From assembly GCF_963378075.1 (NCBI RefSeq), contig NZ_OY726394.1, forward strand, positions 744,001 through 808,000: DNA of 64,000 nt. Direction: 5' to 3'. Positions within the stretch are counted from its first letter, which is position 1, and every line of letters begins with the position of its first letter. Shown here piece by piece: positions 36,111 to 45,276 of the stretch. Under the pieces are notes generated by a model. That model searched no databases, had not been told where the DNA came from, and saw only the letters and a list, made by a program, of their open reading frames with translations. The position numbers and the translations under genes were made by a program. Origin of the DNA: Mycolicibacter sp. MU0083. GTDB lineage: Bacteria; Actinomycetota; Actinomycetes; Mycobacteriales; Mycobacteriaceae.

Positions 36111-36294
36111 AATCGATGGAAAGATTTTCGATACACCCGGAGATGTACGGTAACCGTTCGCATCTGCCGCGTCATCCTCGACGCGGTTAGGTGTTTTCAT
36201 CGCAGGATCTTCTTATACCACCAGGAATCGCGGGCATCTGCGCAGGTCAGAGACGCCTCCATCAACCCGTTGCCGCGCTGTTACCGTTTCGTTA

Positions 36295-36310
36295 TGTGAC
36301 GCAGATCATG
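36295..36310 (-). promoter_or_regulatory. CRP-like binding site upstream of rpfA
   Basis: TGTGA-CGCAGA-TCATG at 36295-36310 approximates the mycobacterial CRP consensus TGTGA-N6-TCACA. It lies about 190 bases upstream of the riboswitch. rpfA of M. tuberculosis is a known CRP (Rv3676) target, which supports the call. One half-site is imperfect. Confidence 0.5.
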
Positions 36311-36379
36311 CCCTGTGGGCGGGTTATCCGCCGGATTCGATGCGGCGGTCCAGCTTCGCCTCTCCTTCGTCGAGGCTTC

Positions 36380-36658
36380 CTAACCGCCGGCGAACGGGGG
36401 CAGCACGTCGACGGTCTCGCCCGGCCGCAGGGCCGCCGTGTGGTCGCGTACCGCGATCCCGTCGCGCAGATAGGAGCATCGGCTCAGCACCGCGGCCAGT
36501 CGCTCACCGCGGCCCGCGAGCAGTTCGGTGAGGGCACCGATCCCCGCACCGGACGGCAGGCTGACGGTCTCCGATTCGATTCCGGCCGCCGCCTGCGCCG
36601 CGGCGAAATAACGGACCGTCACCGCAACCCGGGTGGGGTCGTCGATCTGTTGGGTCAT
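36380..36658 (-). CDS. moaD: Molybdopterin synthase sulphur carrier subunit (MoaD)
   Basis: The 92-residue ubiquitin-fold protein ends DVLPPFAGG, the required C-terminal di-glycine that is adenylated and thiocarboxylated. It opens with VRYFAAAQAAAG. It follows moaA with a 4-base gap and is the partner of the MoaE encoded across rpfA, matching Rv0868c. Confidence 0.93.
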   Translation of the reverse strand: MTQQIDDPTRVAVTVRYFAAAQAAAGIESETVSLPSGAGIGALTELLAGRGERLAAVLSRCSYLRDGIAVRDHTAALRPGETVDVLPPFAGG

Positions 36659-36662
36659 GGAT

Positions 36663-37790
36663 TCATCCGCCTATCGCACTCATCGGCCGATCCGGCTGGA
36701 TGAAATCCGGATCGTTGATGCCGTGTCCGGCCTTCTTGGTCCACATCGCGGCGCGCCACGCCTGCTCGATGGTGTCGTCGTCGGAGCCGTTCCGCAGCAG
36801 GGCACGTAGATCGGACTCCTCGGTGGCGAACAGGCAGTTGCGGATCTGGCCGTCGGCGGTGAGCCGGGTGCGGTCGCAGTCGCCGCAGAACGGACGCGAT
36901 ACCGACGCGATGATCCCGAAGCTGCCGGCCGGGGTGTCGGCACCCTCGTCGACCAGCCACACCTCGGCCGGAGCGGACCCGCGCGGCCTCGGATCGGGCC
37001 GCAGGGCGAACCGGGCCCGCACCGTCTCCAGCAGTCGGTCGACGCTGAGCCCCGCGTCGCGGTTCCAGGCGTGGTCGGCGTCCAAGGGCATCATCTCGAT
37101 GACACGCAACTGGTAACCGTGCTGCAGGCAGAAGCGCAGCAGGTTGACGATGTCCTCGCCGGTGATCTTCGGATCGAGGACCGCGTTGACCTTGATCGGC
37201 GCCATCCCGGCCTGCGCGGCCGCATCCAGGCCGGCCAGCACATCGGGAAGTCGGTCCCGCCGGGTGATCTCGGCGAAGTGGGCGCGGTCGACGGTGTCCA
37301 GGGAGACGTTGATCCGGTCCAGTCCGGCCGCCACCAGGGCGCCCGCGCGGCGGGCCAGTCCCAGGCCGTTGGTGGTCAGTGCGATCTCGGGGCGGGGCCG
37401 TAGGGCGGCGGCGCCGGCCACCACGCGCTCGAGATGGCGGGCCAGCAGTGGTTCCCCGCCGGTGAAACGGATATCGGTGATACCGAGCCGGGTGACGCCG
37501 ATATCCATCAGCCGGATCAGCTCGTCGTCGCCGAGCAGGTGACTACTGGGAATCCAGTCCAGGCCCTCCGCGGGCATGCAGTAGGTGCAGCGCAGGTTGC
37601 AGCGGTCGGTCAGCGAGATGCGCAGGTCGGTGTGTACCCGGCCGAAGGTGTCCACCAGCGGCCCCGCGGTCGGCATCGGCCCGGCGACCGCACTGCGCAC
37701 GGCGTCGTCGAACGCCTTGCGGGCAGCCTGCTTGTCCGCCGCGTCCGCCTGAGGCGGTGTCGCGGGTAGACCCGGGTCCCTCAACGTCAT
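36663..37790 (-). CDS. moaA: GTP 3',8-cyclase (MoaA), radical SAM enzyme
   Basis: I chose the ATG at 37790 ([10 protein letters not shown]). The 375-residue protein has the radical-SAM cluster motif CNLRCTYCM (about residues 80-88), [13 protein letters not shown], and the second cluster cysteines in [10 protein letters not shown] and IRNCLF. The C-terminal GG, needed for activity, is present (SAIGG). It starts molybdenum cofactor synthesis from GTP. It is divergent from cspB. Confidence 0.93.
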   Translation of the reverse strand: MTLRDPGLPATPPQADAADKQAARKAFDDAVRSAVAGPMPTAGPLVDTFGRVHTDLRISLTDRCNLRCTYCMPAEGLDWIPSSHLLGDDELIRLMDIGVTRLGITDIRFTGGEPLLARHLERVVAGAAALRPRPEIALTTNGLGLARRAGALVAAGLDRINVSLDTVDRAHFAEITRRDRLPDVLAGLDAAAQAGMAPIKVNAVLDPKITGEDIVNLLRFCLQHGYQLRVIEMMPLDADHAWNRDAGLSVDRLLETVRARFALRPDPRPRGSAPAEVWLVDEGADTPAGSFGIIASVSRPFCGDCDRTRLTADGQIRNCLFATEESDLRALLRNGSDDDTIEQAWRAAMWTKKAGHGINDPDFIQPDRPMSAIGG

Positions 37791-38002
37791 GTCCGTATCC
37801 GATTCGGTCGGCCGGGGCGGGACCGATCGATTTCGTTGTCCGGTCCAGCTCACCTCCGGCGGCTCGACCAGCCTACCGAGTAAACCTGGGTGTTTTGTGG
37901 GTAGCTCGCCGAGTAAGATCGGAAGCCGACGCGTCCTGCGAAGGCGGGACGCGTCCTTATGTGTCCCCCCACCGTTATCAGCAAGACAAGCAGGTGAGAC
38001 CA

Positions 38003-38416
38003 GTGCCGACCGGCAAGGTGAAGTGGTACGACGCCGCGAAGGGCTTCGGCTTCCTATCCCAGGAAGAAGGCGAGGACGTCTACGTCCGTGCCTCGGCTCT
38101 GCCTGCCGGTGTGGAGGGCCTCAAAGCGGGGCAGCGGGTGGAGTTCGGTGTCGCCGCCGGACGGCGCGGACCGCAGGCGCTCACCGTGAAGCTGATCGAC
38201 CCGCCGCCGAGCCTGTCGCGGACCCGTCGTGAGGCGGCCCCGGCCGCCGAGCACCGGCACACCCCGGACGAACTGCACGGCATGGTCGAGGACATGATCA
38301 CGCTGCTGGAGGGCACCGTGCAGCCGGAGCTCCGCAAGGGCCGCTACCCCGACCGCAAGACCGCCCGGCAGATCTCCGAGGTGGTCAAGGCCGTCGCACG
38401 CGAACTCGACGCCTGA
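38003..38416 (+). CDS. cspB: Cold-shock domain protein (CspB)
   Basis: The GTG at 38003 opens a 137-residue protein whose first 68 residues form a cold-shock domain: [25 protein letters not shown] includes RNP1-like KGFGFL and RNP2-like DVYVRAS. The C-terminal extension (about 70 residues) is the usual mycobacterial addition, with a helical [15 protein letters not shown] end. It matches Rv0871. It binds RNA or single-stranded DNA. The 212-bp gap to moaA probably holds its leader. Confidence 0.9.
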   Translation: MPTGKVKWYDAAKGFGFLSQEEGEDVYVRASALPAGVEGLKAGQRVEFGVAAGRRGPQALTVKLIDPPPSLSRTRREAAPAAEHRHTPDELHGMVEDMITLLEGTVQPELRKGRYPDRKTARQISEVVKAVARELDA

Positions 38417-38457
38417 AGTCGGGCCGCGATAGGCGGCCGGTGGCGCATCATTGAGCC

Positions 38458-39477
38458 ATGGGTTCCTATCGGGCCGAGGGCGGCGAGTTCACCCGCGACA
38501 CCCGCTACATCGACAGCCGGATCACCGCCGACGGCCGGGACGGATATCCCGTCGAGCCGGGCCGGTACCGGTTGATCGTGGCCCGGGCCTGCCCGTGGGC
38601 CAACCGGGCCATCATCGTGCGCCGCCTGCTGGGGCTGGAGAACGTGCTGTCCATCGGTTTCTGCGGGCCGACCCACGATGCCCGCAGCTGGACCTTCGAC
38701 CTGGATCCCGGCGGGGTGGACCCGGTGCTGCAGATCCCCCGCCTGGCCGACGCGTACTTCAAGCGCTTCCCGGACTACCCCAAGGGCATCACCGTCCCCG
38801 CCGTCGTGGACGTGCCCACCGGGCAGGTCGTCACCAACGACTTCGCCCAGATGACCTTGGACTTCTCCACCGAGTGGACCGCCCACCACCGCGACGGGGC
38901 GCCGCAGCTGTATCCCGAACCGCTGCGCGCCGAGATCGACGAGGTGGCCCGACGGATCTACACCGAGATCAACAACGGCGTCTACCGGTGTGGTTTCGCC
39001 GGCACCCAGGAGGCGTACACCGCCGCCTACGAGCGGCTGTTCACCGCGCTGGACTGGGTCGGCGAACGACTGTCCCGTCAGCGCTACCTGGTGGGCGACA
39101 CCATCACCGAGGCCGATGTGCGGCTGTTCACCACACTGGTGCGCTTCGACGCCGTCTACCACGGTCACTTCAAGTGCAATCGGCAGAAGCTATCCGAACT
39201 GCCGGTGCTGTGGGCCTACGCCCGCGATCTGTTCACCACCCCGGGGTTCGGCGACACCGTCGACTTCACCCAGATCAAGCAGCACTATTACATCGTGCAC
39301 GCCGACATCAATCCGTCCCGGATCGTTCCCGGCGGGCCCGACCTGGCCAACTGGCTACTGCCGCACGGCCGCGAAGCCCTCGGCGGCACGCCGTTCGGCG
39401 ACGGCACCCCGCCCGGCCCGGTGGTGGCCGCCGAACGGGTGCCCGACGGGCACGGGGTTCAGCCGGCCCGCGACTGA
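38458..39477 (+). CDS. Glutathione S-transferase-like (Xi class / quinone-conjugate reductase)
   Basis: The 339-residue protein matches the Xi-class GST (YqjG/ECM4) layout: ARACPWANRAIIVRRLLGLE holds the catalytic cysteine, then CGPTHDARSWTF, KGITVPAVVD and an all-helical C-terminal domain (YLVGDTITEADVRLFTTLVRFDAVY). Xi enzymes reduce glutathionyl-hydroquinones; mycobacteria lack glutathione, so mycothiol conjugates are the likely substrates. That is inferred. The C-terminus overlaps the opposing DUF2771 gene. Confidence 0.85.
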   Translation: MGSYRAEGGEFTRDTRYIDSRITADGRDGYPVEPGRYRLIVARACPWANRAIIVRRLLGLENVLSIGFCGPTHDARSWTFDLDPGGVDPVLQIPRLADAYFKRFPDYPKGITVPAVVDVPTGQVVTNDFAQMTLDFSTEWTAHHRDGAPQLYPEPLRAEIDEVARRIYTEINNGVYRCGFAGTQEAYTAAYERLFTALDWVGERLSRQRYLVGDTITEADVRLFTTLVRFDAVYHGHFKCNRQKLSELPVLWAYARDLFTTPGFGDTVDFTQIKQHYYIVHADINPSRIVPGGPDLANWLLPHGREALGGTPFGDGTPPGPVVAAERVPDGHGVQPARD

Positions 39478-39968
39478 CGGTTCCAGGGCAGGTCCACCGC
39501 CCACACCGCGTGCGGGATCGGGAATTCCGTGCCGGTTTCCAGGTCGACGACCCAGGTGAGCAGTTGCACCTCCATGCGGCGCAGGCGGCCGCGCTCCGGG
39601 TCGACGGTGGGTACGGTGACCGCCAGCGTTCCCGGCGAATACTGTTGGTGGGTGTCGTATTTCGGGTTGTCGTAGAGCCGCAGCAGCCACCACGGCGCCC
39701 GGCCGACGGCGTCGCCCACGGCCAGCTGAATCGGATGGCGGGCATCGGGTGCCAAGGTGCCGGTTTCGTTGAACGGCAGGCACTCGTAGAGGTACACGTC
39801 GCAGAACTTGTAGGGGGCGACCCGGCTGAGCTGCCCGTTGGTGTAGGCGCTGATCTGCGGGGGCGTCGGCTCCTCGTCCCGGGTGAATTTCCAGGTGCCG
39901 AATCCGGCGACGGCCGCGGCCACCACCGTCAACACCGCCACGAGCGCGAGCGTCGAGCGCTTCATCAC
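39462..39968 (-). CDS. DUF2771-family membrane-anchored protein (Rv0875c-like)
   Basis: The 168-residue product has one N-terminal membrane segment (LALVAVLTVVAAAVAGFGTW) and a soluble domain outside the cell with a cysteine pair in KFCDVYLYECLPF. It matches DUF2771 and the position of Rv0875c. The start is GTG at 39968 or ATG at 39965. It follows the transporter gene by four bases, so the two are probably co-transcribed. The role is unknown. Confidence 0.75.
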
Positions 39969-39972
39969 AACA

Positions 39973-41637
39973 TCACCCCTGTCTTACCGGATCGAGGCGG
40001 GCGCCGTCCTGTTCGATCAGCACCGGCCGATTGCCCCCCAGCCCGGGGATCAACGAATCGCCGTGGAACGACAGGATGGTCTGGGCCAGTCCGGGGATCA
40101 GCAGAGCGGTGATCGCGGTGAAGCCCACCCACAGGTCGGTATACACCAGCACGCCCATCGCGCCGCCCAGCACCCAGGCCAACTGCAGGGTGGACTCGGT
40201 CCGGCCGAACGCCGACGCCCGGGACTCCTCGGGCAGATCGTCCTGCAGCGCCGCGTCCAGCGACGCCTTCGAGATGGCGCTGGCCCCCGAGGTCACCAGG
40301 GCGGCGACGGCCGCCATCACCAGGCTGCCGGCCACCGCGGCCGCCAGGGCGACCGCGGTCACCGCCATGGTGCAGCGCACCACCAATACCGCCGGGCGGC
40401 CCAACTGCAGTCGGGCGCTGGTGAAGTTGCCGGCGAAGTTGCCGACGCCCGCCGATGCCCCGATCAGCCCGAGAATGCCGAGCTGCACCCACCCGCCGGC
40501 GTCGTGTTGCTTGGCCACGAACGCCGGATACAGGAACAGGAACCCGACCATGGCCTTGATCGTGCAGTTGCCCCAGAGGGCGGTGATGATGTTGCGGCCC
40601 AACGGCTGGCGCAGCGCGCCGCCGGCCTGCCGAACCTGCTGGGGCCAGCTCCGGGGGCTTTCGTCGAAGCGGTAGCTCAAGGTGGTGGGAACCTCGCCGG
40701 CGGTCACCTCCACCCACCGCGGAATCCGCATCGACAGGGCCGCCCCGGCCACCGAGACCACGACGAGTACGAACAACGCACCGGGTTGTTGCAGCAGCCG
40801 GGTGAAGGCGTACTCGGCGCCCGCGGCGATACCGCCGCCGACGATCGTTCCCCCCAGCAGGCCGAACATCGTCAACCGGGAATTGACCCGCACCAGGTCG
40901 ATGGACGGCGGCATCACCCGCGGGGTGACCGCGCTGCGCAGCACCGTGAACGACTTCGACAACACCATCATCGCCAGGGCACACGGATAGAGCACCCACG
41001 AGCCGAAGGTGCCCGCGGCGCCGTCGTAGTTGGTGATCAGCACCAACGCCAGCGCGGTGCGCAACGCGAACGACGTGGCCAGCGCGACGCGTCGGCCGTG
41101 CTGGATCCGGTCCAGGGCCGGCCCGATCAGCGGGGCCACCACGGCGAACGGGGCGATCGTCACCAGCAGGTACAACGCGACGCGCCCCTTGCTCTCGCCG
41201 GACGCGGCGGCGAAGAACAAGGTGTTGGCCAACGCCACGGCCATCGCGGCGTCCACCGCGAAGTTGGCGACCACCGGCCAGGTCAGTGCGGTCAACCCGG
41301 ATTTGTCGGCGCCGTCGGCGGTGGCGGCACGCTGCACCAGGCCATACATCTTGGAACCCATTTCGCGGCTGCGCGCGGCGGCCACCCGGGTCACCGTGAT
41401 GCGATCACCGGATCCCGGGTTCGCCGACGGCTGCCGACGGTCGGCCTGGACGTCGTCGTCGTGCAGTGGGGGCAGATAACGGTTGGCGCTGGGCATCGGG
41501 CGTCGGTGCTGGTCACCGACGTCGCCACTGGGGTAGTTCGCCATACCGGGGTGTTCGCCGGCCGAGCCTCCACCGGCCGCGGTGGGGGGAGTGCGACGCC
41601 GGTCTGGGTCGGGGAGATCACGCAGCCGTGCAGACAC
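39973..41637 (-). CDS. MFS-type transporter with long hydrophilic N-terminus (Rv0876c-like)
   Basis: The frame gives 554 residues from GTG at 41637; an internal ATG at 41544 (MANYPSGD) is an alternative. About 120 charged residues precede some twelve hydrophobic segments, beginning near VVANFAVDAAMAVALANTLFF. The loop LIGPALDRIQHGRR resembles the MFS cytoplasmic signature. By position it corresponds to Rv0876c. The transported substrate is unknown. Confidence 0.78.
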   Translation of the reverse strand: MSARLRDLPDPDRRRTPPTAAGGGSAGEHPGMANYPSGDVGDQHRRPMPSANRYLPPLHDDDVQADRRQPSANPGSGDRITVTRVAAARSREMGSKMYGLVQRAATADGADKSGLTALTWPVVANFAVDAAMAVALANTLFFAAASGESKGRVALYLLVTIAPFAVVAPLIGPALDRIQHGRRVALATSFALRTALALVLITNYDGAAGTFGSWVLYPCALAMMVLSKSFTVLRSAVTPRVMPPSIDLVRVNSRLTMFGLLGGTIVGGGIAAGAEYAFTRLLQQPGALFVLVVVSVAGAALSMRIPRWVEVTAGEVPTTLSYRFDESPRSWPQQVRQAGGALRQPLGRNIITALWGNCTIKAMVGFLFLYPAFVAKQHDAGGWVQLGILGLIGASAGVGNFAGNFTSARLQLGRPAVLVVRCTMAVTAVALAAAVAGSLVMAAVAALVTSGASAISKASLDAALQDDLPEESRASAFGRTESTLQLAWVLGGAMGVLVYTDLWVGFTAITALLIPGLAQTILSFHGDSLIPGLGGNRPVLIEQDGARLDPVRQG

Positions 41638-41756
41638 GCCTCCGATTGTTCCCTATCGCCGGTGCAGGGCCGTGCAGGCCGTGATCGTGCCTGCATGTGG
41701 CCGAGCGCGCGGCGCTGCGGCAGTATTAGGGGCGTCATTGAACGGAAGGGACCCGC

Positions 41757-42767
41757 GTGACCGGACCCAGCGCAGAATCAGCCAGCGCGACCATCGCCGT
41801 GCCCACGGTGCTGGCCGAAGCACTCGACCAGGCTCGTGCGGCCGTCGCGGAGTTCAGCGGCGCCGACACCGTCGGAGAGCACCTGGGGGTCGACTACGAG
41901 GACCCCACCGCCGCGACGCATCGCTTCGCCGCGGTGCTGCCCGGTTATCAGGGCTGGCAGTGGGCGGTCGTCGTCGCCGCCGCTCCGGGCGCGGTGCACC
42001 CGACCGTCAGCGAGGTCGTGCTGGTGCCCGGGCCCACCGCACTGCTGGCCCCGGAGTGGGTGCCCTGGGATCAGCGGATCAGGCCCGGCGACCTGGGCCC
42101 CGGTGATCTGCTGGCACCGCCGGCCGGCGATCCGCGACTGGTTCCCGGCCACACCTCGAGTGGCGACCCGCAACTCGACGAGGTGGCCGGCGAGATCGGC
42201 CTGGGCCGACGCTGGCTGCTCGGCCCGGAGGGACGCGCCGAAGCGGCGCAGCGCTGGCACGACGGTGAATTCGGCCCGGATTCGCCGATGGCCCGCGCCA
42301 CCAAGCGGGTCTGCCGCGACTGTGGCTTCTACCTGCCGTTGGCGGGTGGGCTGGGCACACTCTTCGGGGTCTGCGGCAACGAGATGTCCGCCGACGGCCG
42401 GGTGGTCGACATGGGTTACGGCTGCGGCGCGCACAGCGACACCCCGGCACCGGCCGCTATCGGTTCACCGGCGTACGAGCCCTACGACGACGGTGTGCTG
42501 GAGATCGTCGCCACCCCGGTCGCCGAGGCCGTCGTCGAATCTGCCGCGGATGATGCCGCCGCCGTCGTCGAACCGGCCGCGGATGACGCCGCCGCCGTCG
42601 AACCGGCCGCGGATGACGCCGCCGCCGTCGAACCGGACGCGGTCACCGAAGTCCCGGCGGCCGAGTCCGTCGTCGACGAACCCGCGGCAGAACCCGCGGT
42701 GGTCGACGAATCCGCCGACGCCCCCGCGGAGCAGGCGAACGAATCCGACGAGCCCGGGACGGCTTAA
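41757..42767 (+). CDS. DUF3027 protein with acidic tandem repeats
   Basis: The 336-residue protein starts with GTG. The conserved part (about 1-235) has WVPWDQRIRPGDLGPGD and a zinc-ribbon-like set of cysteines in RVCRDCGFY, FGVCGNEMS and GYGCGAH. The last 100 residues are made of repeated VEPAADDAAA-type units, strongly acidic, encoded by near-identical DNA repeats at about 42527-42650. By position it matches Rv0877. The function is unknown; the zinc ribbon suggests nucleic acid contact. Confidence 0.8.
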   Translation: MTGPSAESASATIAVPTVLAEALDQARAAVAEFSGADTVGEHLGVDYEDPTAATHRFAAVLPGYQGWQWAVVVAAAPGAVHPTVSEVVLVPGPTALLAPEWVPWDQRIRPGDLGPGDLLAPPAGDPRLVPGHTSSGDPQLDEVAGEIGLGRRWLLGPEGRAEAAQRWHDGEFGPDSPMARATKRVCRDCGFYLPLAGGLGTLFGVCGNEMSADGRVVDMGYGCGAHSDTPAPAAIGSPAYEPYDDGVLEIVATPVAEAVVESAADDAAAVVEPAADDAAAVEPAADDAAAVEPDAVTEVPAAESVVDEPAAEPAVVDESADAPAEQANESDEPGTA

Positions 42768-43345
42768 CCGAAGTTGAACAGGTACTCGCCCGGGAGTACC
42801 AGGACCATGTTGATGACGGTGTTGACCACCGCGCCGGGCAGCCCCAGCGCGTAGTTGACGATATCGATCGGGATGCCGACGGCCTCGCTGAACGCCATGC
42901 CGAAGTCCAGGTTGATCAAACTGGTCACCAAGTTCGAGACGTCGTTGAACAGTGTTCCCGGCAGGCTGATGAAGCGCTCGAACAATCCGACGGCGGCGGC
43001 CACCTCGGCGTTGAACAGCCCGACGATGTCGAACGCGGCCGCCGGGCCGGGGACATCGAGCGCTTCGGCGATGCCCGGGAAGCCGAGGGTATCGGCCAGG
43101 TCGGGGATGTCGAACGCATCGGCCGGGGCGGCAAAGTCGAACGCATCGGGAGCGATCAGCGCCTGCAGGTCGGCGACGACGTCGGTCACCGCGTCGGCGG
43201 CCAACGTCACCTCGGCCGACACCGTGGCCAGGGTGTGCGCACCGCGCTCGGGCGCGACGGCCACCGGCGTCAGGGCGGCGGCCAGCAGCGCGGCGGACGC
43301 GACGGCGGCACCCGCCAGGCGCGGACCGGATTGCACGGTTTCCAT
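42764..43345 (-). CDS. Secreted hydrophobic protein of unknown function
   Basis: The 193-residue product has a signal peptide (LAGAAVASAALLAAALTPVAVA) and then a low-charge region rich in Ala, Asp and Phe (APDAFDFAAPADAFDIPDL). The C-terminal half is hydrophobic (LPGTLFNDVSNLVTSLINLDFG; LPGAVVNTVINMVLVLPGEYLF). It resembles mycobacterial secreted proteins annotated as PGRS-like or outer membrane, but I cannot place it in a family. It overlaps the DUF3027 end by four bases, on the opposite strand. Confidence 0.65.
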   Translation of the reverse strand: METVQSGPRLAGAAVASAALLAAALTPVAVAPERGAHTLATVSAEVTLAADAVTDVVADLQALIAPDAFDFAAPADAFDIPDLADTLGFPGIAEALDVPGPAAAFDIVGLFNAEVAAAVGLFERFISLPGTLFNDVSNLVTSLINLDFGMAFSEAVGIPIDIVNYALGLPGAVVNTVINMVLVLPGEYLFNFG

Positions 43346-43392
43346 GGGTTCCTCCCAGATCTGCGGGGCGTCGAGTTCGTCGTCCCGGGGTG

Positions 43393-43848
43393 TCAGCTGT
43401 TCTCGGCGGCGGCCTTGATCTTGGCCAGCGAGGCGTTCATGCCCTCGACCAGCTCACTTTCGAATTCGGGTACGCCGCCCATGAAGGTCTTGGTCACCAC
43501 GGTCGAGAAGGTGGTGATGCCGTCCGGGGCGTGCCGCGTCTCGACGACCCGGGTGCCGGTGGCCGTCGGCTCCAGCTCGTAGCTCCACACACTGCGGTTC
43601 TCGACCACCCGGAAGGCCAGCTTGCGTTCGGGAACGAACTCGGTGATCACCGAGCTGGTGGGCCAGAACAGCCGTCCGCGCCGATTGATGTTGAGCGTGC
43701 GGGTACCGGGCCGCACCGCGCCCAGCGGCTTCATCAGCCGACACTGCGGGCTCCAGTCCGGCATCCGGCGGAAATCGGAGAGCAGGGCCCACACCTTGGC
43801 CACCGGTGCGTCGATGTCGATCTCTGCTTTCAACAGCGGTGCTGCCAT
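43393..43848 (-). CDS. SRPBCC-family (polyketide cyclase-like) protein
   Basis: The 151-residue protein shows the START-like fold pattern: LKAEIDIDAPVAKVWALLSDFRRMPDWSPQC at the start, strands such as FRVVENRSVWSYELEP, and a terminal helix (LVEGMNASLAKIKAAAEN). It is unrelated in detail to the two SRPBCC proteins at 22.0-23.0 kb. Ligand and role are unknown. Confidence 0.8.
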   Translation of the reverse strand: MAAPLLKAEIDIDAPVAKVWALLSDFRRMPDWSPQCRLMKPLGAVRPGTRTLNINRRGRLFWPTSSVITEFVPERKLAFRVVENRSVWSYELEPTATGTRVVETRHAPDGITTFSTVVTKTFMGGVPEFESELVEGMNASLAKIKAAAENS

Positions 43849-43879
43849 GGCGATCCTCCTCGAAGTGTCGGGTGCAACT

Positions 43880-44131
43880 CTATTCGTGTTCGAGCCCGGT
43901 TTGGGCGCCGCGCGCGCCGCGTCTCGCCGCGCCGCGCTGCACCAGAAAGATCGTGGTGCCCAGCACGCCGACGCCCAGCCCCGCGACGCTCACCGGCCGC
44001 CACGATTCCAGCGCCGGCACGGTGAAGGCGGCGATCGTCGCGCAGCAGAAGCCGGTGACCCCGGCGCCGATCACCGGCCAGACCCGCAAGAGTGCGGTCG
44101 GCATCGGCGGGGGTTCGGGGGTGGGGGTCAT
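43880..44131 (-). CDS. DUF2530-type small membrane protein (Rv0879c-like)
   Basis: The 83-residue product has two membrane segments (VWPVIGAGVTGFCCATIAAFTV and VAGLGVGVLGTTIFLVQRG) and a basic tail. It sits in the position of Rv0879c, divergent from the TrmH-family gene, and matches DUF2530 as I remember it. The function is unknown. Confidence 0.75.
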   Translation of the reverse strand: MTPTPEPPPMPTALLRVWPVIGAGVTGFCCATIAAFTVPALESWRPVSVAGLGVGVLGTTIFLVQRGAARRGARGAQTGLEHE

Positions 44132-44170
44132 CGCCGTTGACGTTAGCGCCTCGCCGGTAAAGTCTCCGCA

Positions 44171-45004
44171 GTGGCCAGGCTCGTCGACGTCGTCGATCTC
44201 GATGATCCGTCCGACGCCCGGCTGGACGACTTCCGTGATCTGAACAGCATCGACCGTCGGCCCGACCTACCGTCGGGCAAGGGGTTGGTGATCGCCGAGG
44301 GCGTGCTGGTGGTCCAGCGGATGCTGGCGTCGCGGTTCACCCCGCGGGCACTGTTGGGCACCGACCGCCGGCTTGCGGAGCTGACACCGGATCTCAGCGC
44401 CCCCGACGCCCCGGACGTGCCCTACTACCGGGTGTCGCCGGAAGTGATGGCCGAGGTGGTCGGGTTTCACCTCAACCGGGGTGTGCTGGCCGCCGCGTCC
44501 CGGGTGCCGGAGCCGACCGTGGCCGACCTGGTGGCCGGCGCCCGGACCGTCGCGGTGCTCGAGGGCGTCAACGACCACGAGAACCTGGGTTCGATCTTCC
44601 GCAACGGTGCCGGGCTGGGGGTGGACGCCGTGGTGTTCGGCAGCGGCTGCGCCGATCCGCTGTACCGGCGCTCGGTGCGGGTCTCGATGGGGCACGCGCT
44701 GCTGGTGCCGTTCGCACGTTCGGCGGACTGGCCGGGTGATCTGACGATGCTGCGCGAGCAGGGGTTCCGGCTGCTGGCGATGACGCCGGATCCGGGCGCC
44801 GCGACGCTTGCGGACGCGATGACGGAGGTCGGTGACCAACCGCTGGCGGTGCTGGTCGGCGCGGAGGGGCCGGGGCTGTCCGAGCGGGCGATGCGGGCCA
44901 GCGACATGCGGGTACGCATCCCGATGTCGCGGGGGACCGACTCGCTCAACGTCGCGACCGCTGCCGCCCTGGCGTTCTACGAGCGCATTAGGCTGCCCGG
45001 ATGA
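44171..45004 (+). CDS. SPOUT (TrmH/SpoU) family RNA methyltransferase (Rv0881-like)
   Basis: The 277-residue protein starts with GTG. The C-terminal SPOUT domain has motif 1 NLGSIFRNGAGLGVDAVVF, motif 2 LVGAEGPGLS and motif 3 RIPMSRGTDSLNVATAAAL, which form the knotted SAM site. The N-terminal domain (about 1-115) is the RNA-binding substrate module. It should 2'-O-methylate a ribose in rRNA or tRNA; the site cannot be predicted. It is coupled by ATGA to the next gene. Confidence 0.88.
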   Translation: MARLVDVVDLDDPSDARLDDFRDLNSIDRRPDLPSGKGLVIAEGVLVVQRMLASRFTPRALLGTDRRLAELTPDLSAPDAPDVPYYRVSPEVMAEVVGFHLNRGVLAAASRVPEPTVADLVAGARTVAVLEGVNDHENLGSIFRNGAGLGVDAVVFGSGCADPLYRRSVRVSMGHALLVPFARSADWPGDLTMLREQGFRLLAMTPDPGAATLADAMTEVGDQPLAVLVGAEGPGLSERAMRASDMRVRIPMSRGTDSLNVATAAALAFYERIRLPG

Positions 45005-45276
45005 CCTCCCGCGAACGAACGCCGTGGGCAACGGGTTTGACGGTGTCGGGCTTCGTCGCAGCGGTGACCGCAACCGCGATCGTGGTGCTGGGCGTCGGTC
45101 TGGTGCGGGTGCACCCGGCGGTGGCGGTCGCGCTCAACCTGATGGCCGTCGGCGGTCTGGCACCCACCGTGTGGGGTTGGCGGCGCACCCCGGTGCTGCG
45201 GTGGCTGGCGTTGGGCTTCGGCGTCGGGGTGGCGGTCGCGTGGCTGGTGCTGGTGGTGCTCGGCGCTCAGCGCTGA
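45001..45276 (+). CDS. DUF2537 membrane protein (Rv0882-like)
   Basis: The 91-residue protein has three hydrophobic segments (GFVAAVTATAIVVLGVGLV; AVALNLMAVGGLAPTVWGW; LALGFGVGVAVAWLVLVVL) with short basic loops. Its ATG overlaps the methyltransferase stop, and its own stop overlaps the converging sepH end by ten bases. It matches the position of Rv0882 and DUF2537. The function is unknown. Confidence 0.78.
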   Translation: MTSRERTPWATGLTVSGFVAAVTATAIVVLGVGLVRVHPAVAVALNLMAVGGLAPTVWGWRRTPVLRWLALGFGVGVAVAWLVLVVLGAQR

